Below are positions 61,680-64,000 of a DNA stretch of 64,000 bases, one piece after another. Both the position numbers and the translations under genes were made by a program. The stretch covers positions 2,232,001 through 2,296,000 of the forward strand of contig NC_089186.1 in the NCBI RefSeq assembly GCF_947507565.1. Reading direction: 5' to 3'. The DNA is from Oscarella lobularis (lineage: Eukaryota; Porifera; Homoscleromorpha; Homosclerophorida; Oscarellidae). Numbering within the stretch: the stretch's first letter is position 1; each line of letters begins with the position of its first letter. A model generated the notes under the pieces. The model saw only the letters and a list, made by a program, of their open reading frames with translations, did not search any database and was not told the DNA's origin.

Positions 61680-62192
61680 ATGGCTCAAGCTTACTTTGTG
61701 GAAGTATCAAAGTCCTACCTCAACGTCTCCGATGTGGCCTGCCAAGTGAAACTCCCCAAAAACACAGAACCAGGAGCGCGAATCTCGATCGCACGCGTAG
61801 GCTGGAAATCATCGTCTGAGTACCACACTCAAGTTTGTCTCGACGAAAGCGCACAAGGCCGCGACGGCGTGCGCATTGTCATCTTCCCCTTAGCCGCCCT
61901 ACCAAGAGACAAACATCAATATCAGTTCGTCTACGTAGACGCATCGGGCGAAGCACGCGTGGCGAGTGAGCCGTTTGTCTTCTACGAGACCTCGCCCGAC
62001 GACAGTCTGTCTTCTTACGAACTAATCGACGAGAGTCGAACGACGGACGCTTCTGAAACGAGGCGGTTTCAAGCGCCATCGCGGGGGAATGTAGGGGAAG
62101 GTTTCGAAGGGGCGGGGAAATCCCCTTGCGGAAGTCTGGCGACGACTCCGGCTCAAAATACCGATGATGTTACCGTGGAAAAGACTCCCAAC

Positions 62193-62239
<47 letters not shown>

Positions 62240-63461
62240 CGAGAAGAGTTCGCCACCACCCGAAATTCATCCTACTTCATTATCGAGTCCGAGTTCTGAT
62301 GACGAAGATGAGGAAGTTGATGATAAGGAAGCGGCTCGCCTTTTGGAGGAAAATGCCAAGTGTCTGGCTTCGTCGAGTTCGAGTTCGTGTGATTCCAGTG
62401 ATGATTCTGACGATTCTGATGATGGTGGTGGTGATGATGAAAAGGATGTGGCTCGTGTTTCTGAGGAAAATTTGAAATTGAAGGGTACGGTGTCTATTCT
62501 TACTGAGCAAGTGACAACGCTCAATGGTCAGTTGACTGGTTTTGTGGATAGCGTATCGCGTGGAGACGAGTTCAATCGCATTAGGAAATTGTGGAAGGGA
62601 GAGAAATTGGCTTACGAGAAGGCGGAAAAGAGAAATTCCGAGATGTCAGAAGAGCTTCAAAAGGTGCTAAAAGAGAACGTCGTATTAAACGAAAAAGTGG
62701 AGAGTCTTACCAATCGAATTCACCTACTTGCAACGGAGAAAAACGAAGAGATCGAGTCGTTGGAGAAGAAGCTTGAAGCGAGCGAGAACCAAGTGCTCAA
62801 TCTAACGGAAAAGTTGGAAGAAGCGGAAAACGAATCGAAAGAAAAGCACGAAGAGTGTACCGACCTCTGTCGCAAGTTGGGCGAAATGGAAGGCCAGCGC
62901 GCCGTACTGGACGAAAAACTCGAATTGAAGGAAATTCAGACTGAAGTTCTGTTCTCTAAAGCGATGGGAAAAGGGATCGTTTTGCCGAAGAAACGGAGTG
63001 CTGGCGACGAGCCAATTCAATTGCGAAGCGCTTCGTTGGAATTTCAGGATATCACCATAGCAACGCCGCCGAGTTATCAATGTCCGGGAGGCGATCTTTC
63101 CCTCGGCGAAGTTTCGCTTTTGAAGTCGGAGAAACGACGCGAAAAGACGAAGAAAAAGTCGCGTGATGACGGAGACAAGGATCGACGTCATCGTCGTCGT
63201 CATAGACATCATCGTCGAGACGACGATTCCAGCGTAGGCGGCGTGGAAAGAGAAGAAAAACGAGAGCGACGACGACGAAGAAAGAAATCGCCGCCCATCG
63301 TCGCCGTCGTCGTCAAAGCGACGACCCTTCCCTCCGCTCCCCCGGACGACGACAACGAAGAATTGCCGTCGCGATGTCCAGTTTGCGAGAAACCGTACGC
63401 GGCTGATTGGGACGGCGTTTCTCGACGTCGACACTGCGAAGAACATTTCGAAGCGCGTTAG
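61680..63461 (+). CDS. SKICH / coiled-coil / zinc-finger protein (CALCOCO-TAX1BP1 type)
   Basis: Intronless, 593 residues from MAQAYFVEVSKSYLN (the longer frame begins with GTG). Residues 1-110 form a SKICH domain (VACQVKLPKNTEPGARISIA, RVGWKSSSEYHT, FPLAALPRDKHQYQFVYVD). An acidic region follows with 17 aspartates encoded by a GAT repeat (62194-62239). A coiled coil lies at about 270-420 (ENLKLKGTVSILTEQVTTLN; EKLEEAENESKEKHEEC). A basic Lys/Arg/His-rich stretch precedes the C-terminal finger CPVCEKPYAADWDGVSRR with HCEEHFEAR. The order matches TAX1BP1, CALCOCO1 and NDP52, cargo receptors in selective autophagy. No LIR motif is claimed. Confidence 0.85.
62194..62239 (+). repeat. GAT trinucleotide repeat coding poly-aspartate
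   Basis: An uninterrupted (GAT)n run within the SKICH gene encodes the acidic tract. In-frame, so length changes would alter only the number of aspartates. Confidence 0.9.
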
Positions 63462-63816
63462 ACTCGATCTCATATAGCTGCAGCTGACTGCGATCCTTTT
63501 GTTTTTATAAGATAAACCCCCCTGGTTTGTCCTATGCATCATTTATGCTTTTTTGCGTTATTATACACACTATCATCTACAAACAATACTAATAAAACAT
63601 AGCATTTACTGTATCGCCAGATGGCGTCGTTTCCTCCGGTACTAGTGGCAGGGAGGGGGCTTTGTTTAGGGGCTGCTTACGTCGGACACTTCCATCGGGA
63701 GTGTCCGCGGATTTGGGGTCGGAAACTAGGTCCCCAAGTAGGTCAGCTAATTCGGCTTTAGCCTACGGTACATGTGGCTCTTTGCGAGCGTTCGTACGGT
63801 GCGGGGATTGACTTAC
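63462..63816. other. Intergenic / intronic stretch at the right edge
   Basis: Holds the 3' end of the SKICH gene (AATAAAAC-like signal near 63590) and presumably more of the minus-strand kinase gene. I cannot place further exons. Confidence 0.4.
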
Positions 63817-64000
63817 CTGGCTTAAGTTTTCGATTTTTACAAAGGCGTCTTCAATTAGATCCTTACAAAACGGACGTCGATCCATATCCTTAGTAAGACA
63901 CCTGTAAAAATTTTAATAAAGATAAATAATTGATAAGGGTTTTATACCTGGCTACAAAGCCCTTCAAAGGGCTCGACCAAGGGTCTGGTTTATTGAATTC
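63817..64000 (-). CDS. Partial protein kinase (Ste20 / class III myosin type), runs off the window
   Basis: Two exons, 63948-64000 and 63817-63901, joined by GTATAA..TTACAG. They read FNKPDPWSSPLKGFVA then RCLTKDMDRRPFCKDLIEDA, i.e. kinase subdomains X-XI (W.S..F..F...CL.KD...RP....L...F). The spacing resembles Ste20-group kinases, especially the kinase domain of class III myosins. The catalytic loop and all upstream parts are outside the window, and the downstream donor GTAAGT implies further exons at lower coordinates. Confidence 0.7.

Noticed and set aside
62164..62475. Poly-Met frame over the GAT repeat
   Set aside because: Frame shift of the aspartate repeat within the SKICH gene; not a gene.

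Overview
The window is animal nuclear DNA. Genes are split by many very short introns (often about 50-60 bases) and packed closely, several in head-to-head pairs. The gene set is metazoan: cullin-1, ABRACL, DAZAP2, a StAR-domain lipid-transfer protein, SLC25A39/40, SLC30 (ZnT), Phafin, a CARD-MAGUK, a SKICH-domain protein, a KMT2-type SET domain and an alternative oxidase. The compact layout, the alternative oxidase and the expanded death-domain family fit an early-branching invertebrate; a sponge, possibly a homoscleromorph, is my best guess. That is inference, not a database result.

Layout: 1-3.26 kb, the 3' part of an ankyrin-Roc-COR-Death gene (ARD1) with a frameshift. 3.7-12.9 kb, a 9.2-kb minisatellite made of 21/24-nt modules with two nested 9-nt arrays. 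13.1-17.4 kb, two FAM69/DIPK-type kinase-like genes around a ZnT zinc transporter, all on the minus strand. 18.6-22.6 kb, ABRACL (+) converging on CUL1 (-). 22.6-29.4 kb, a duplicated block: decayed CUL1/DAZAP2 promoter remnants, a PH-only Phafin copy, ARD2, and a broken KMT2-type SET domain. 29.4-31.5 kb, a broken CUL1 5' copy, intact DAZAP2 and a PCTP-like gene. 31.8-36.7 kb, three tandem GT8-like glycosyltransferases plus a fragment and a foldback element. 36.8-43.5 kb, a CARD/coiled-coil/PDZ/SH3/GUK gene (-) head to head with SLC25A39/40 (+). 43.5-59.5 kb, ARD3, ARD4 (a recombinant), a SET fragment, an intact Phafin and ARD5. 60.0-61.2 kb, alternative oxidase. 61.7-63.5 kb, a SKICH/coiled-coil/zinc-finger protein. 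63.8-64.0 kb, the edge of a Ste20-like kinase gene.

The most unusual content is the five-member ankyrin-Roc-COR-Death family. It resembles DAPK1 without its kinase, with about one ankyrin repeat per exon. Its copies travel with pieces of SLC25A39/40, Phafin, KMT2 and CUL1/DAZAP2, and ARD4 looks like a clean crossover hybrid. Together with the CARD-MAGUK and the SKICH protein this suggests a locus rich in cell-death or innate-signalling parts, evolving by segmental duplication and recombination. Function is inferred from domain content only.
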